DNA of 64,000 nt, taken from the NCBI RefSeq assembly GCF_003369795.1, contig NZ_CP026730.1:868001-932000 (forward strand), read 5' to 3'. Both the position numbers and the translations under genes were made by a program. Numbering within the stretch: position 1 is the first letter of the stretch; each line of letters opens with the position of its first letter. The notes under the pieces are model-generated. The model had not been told where the DNA came from, ran no database searches, and was given only the letters and a program-made list of their open reading frames with translations. The stretch is from Streptomyces sp. CB09001 (GTDB lineage: Bacteria > Actinomycetota > Actinomycetes > Streptomycetales > Streptomycetaceae). Below, piece by piece: positions 61,893-64,000 of this stretch.

Positions 61893-64000
<2,108 letters not shown>

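Overview
The window is high-GC DNA with strong third-position GC bias, GTG/TTG starts and closely packed operons. It carries bldD, sIHF, a PknG-like kinase cluster and the pyr/aro/alaS/relA gene order, all of which point to Streptomyces. From memory the order follows the Streptomyces coelicolor chromosome segment from about SCO1454 to SCO1513, so this is core chromosome rather than a large island. Most genes lie on the minus strand. I saw no rRNA or tRNA genes, no CRISPR array and no complete insertion sequence.

Layout. 1-1290: DavB/DavA-like lysine 2-monooxygenase (cut by the window edge) and 5-aminovaleramidase. 1600-2290: remnant of a secreted-protein gene with two frameshifts and a MITE-like insertion. 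2252-8536: MFS transporter, Lrp/AsnC regulator, small HTH protein behind a 42-bp palindrome, GuaB1-type IMPDH/GMP reductase, barstar, SorC-type regulator and rpe. 8642-17324: the most unusual block, a minus-strand operon of trypsin-like protein, PknG-like kinase, VWA/zinc-ribbon protein, four-TM receptor and solute-binding protein, with a divergent trypsin-co-occurring (trypco2-like) gene. 17347-28235: rsmB, fmt, HTH gene, priA, metK, coaBC, rpoZ, gmk, sIHF, pyrF. 28232-37435: pyrimidine genes (pyrD, carB, carA, PH-like membrane protein, pyrC, pyrB, pyrR). 37733-40516: bldD, then nusB, efp and an M24 protein. 40721-47714: P-loop ATPase, aroK/aroB as one open frame, aroC, a small membrane protein, aroE, mltG. 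47843-54860: ruvX, alaS, two small membrane-associated proteins, a STAND ATPase, rpsD. 55154-64000: rarA, VKOR, hisS, MBL hydrolase, cyclophilin, DUF349 protein and relA (cut by the window edge).

How parts work together. pyrR-pyrB-pyrC-(membrane protein)-carA-carB-pyrD-pyrF supplies UMP and has a PyrR-binding loop before pyrR. aroE, aroC, aroK and aroB cover the end and middle of the shikimate pathway. alaS and hisS (aminoacylation), fmt (initiator tRNA), efp and rpsD (ribosome function) and nusB (antitermination) serve gene expression. gmk, GuaB1 and RelA all act on guanine nucleotides. BldD and sIHF are developmental or nucoid regulators.

The main lead is 8664-17324. It resembles the mycobacterial GlnX-GlnH-PknG signalling operon in logic (extracytoplasmic binding protein, four-TM receptor, soluble PknG kinase). 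It differs in using a family-1-like binding protein and in adding a VWA protein with complete MIDAS, a trypsin-like protein with a degenerate NTPase-like segment, and a trypco2-like partner.
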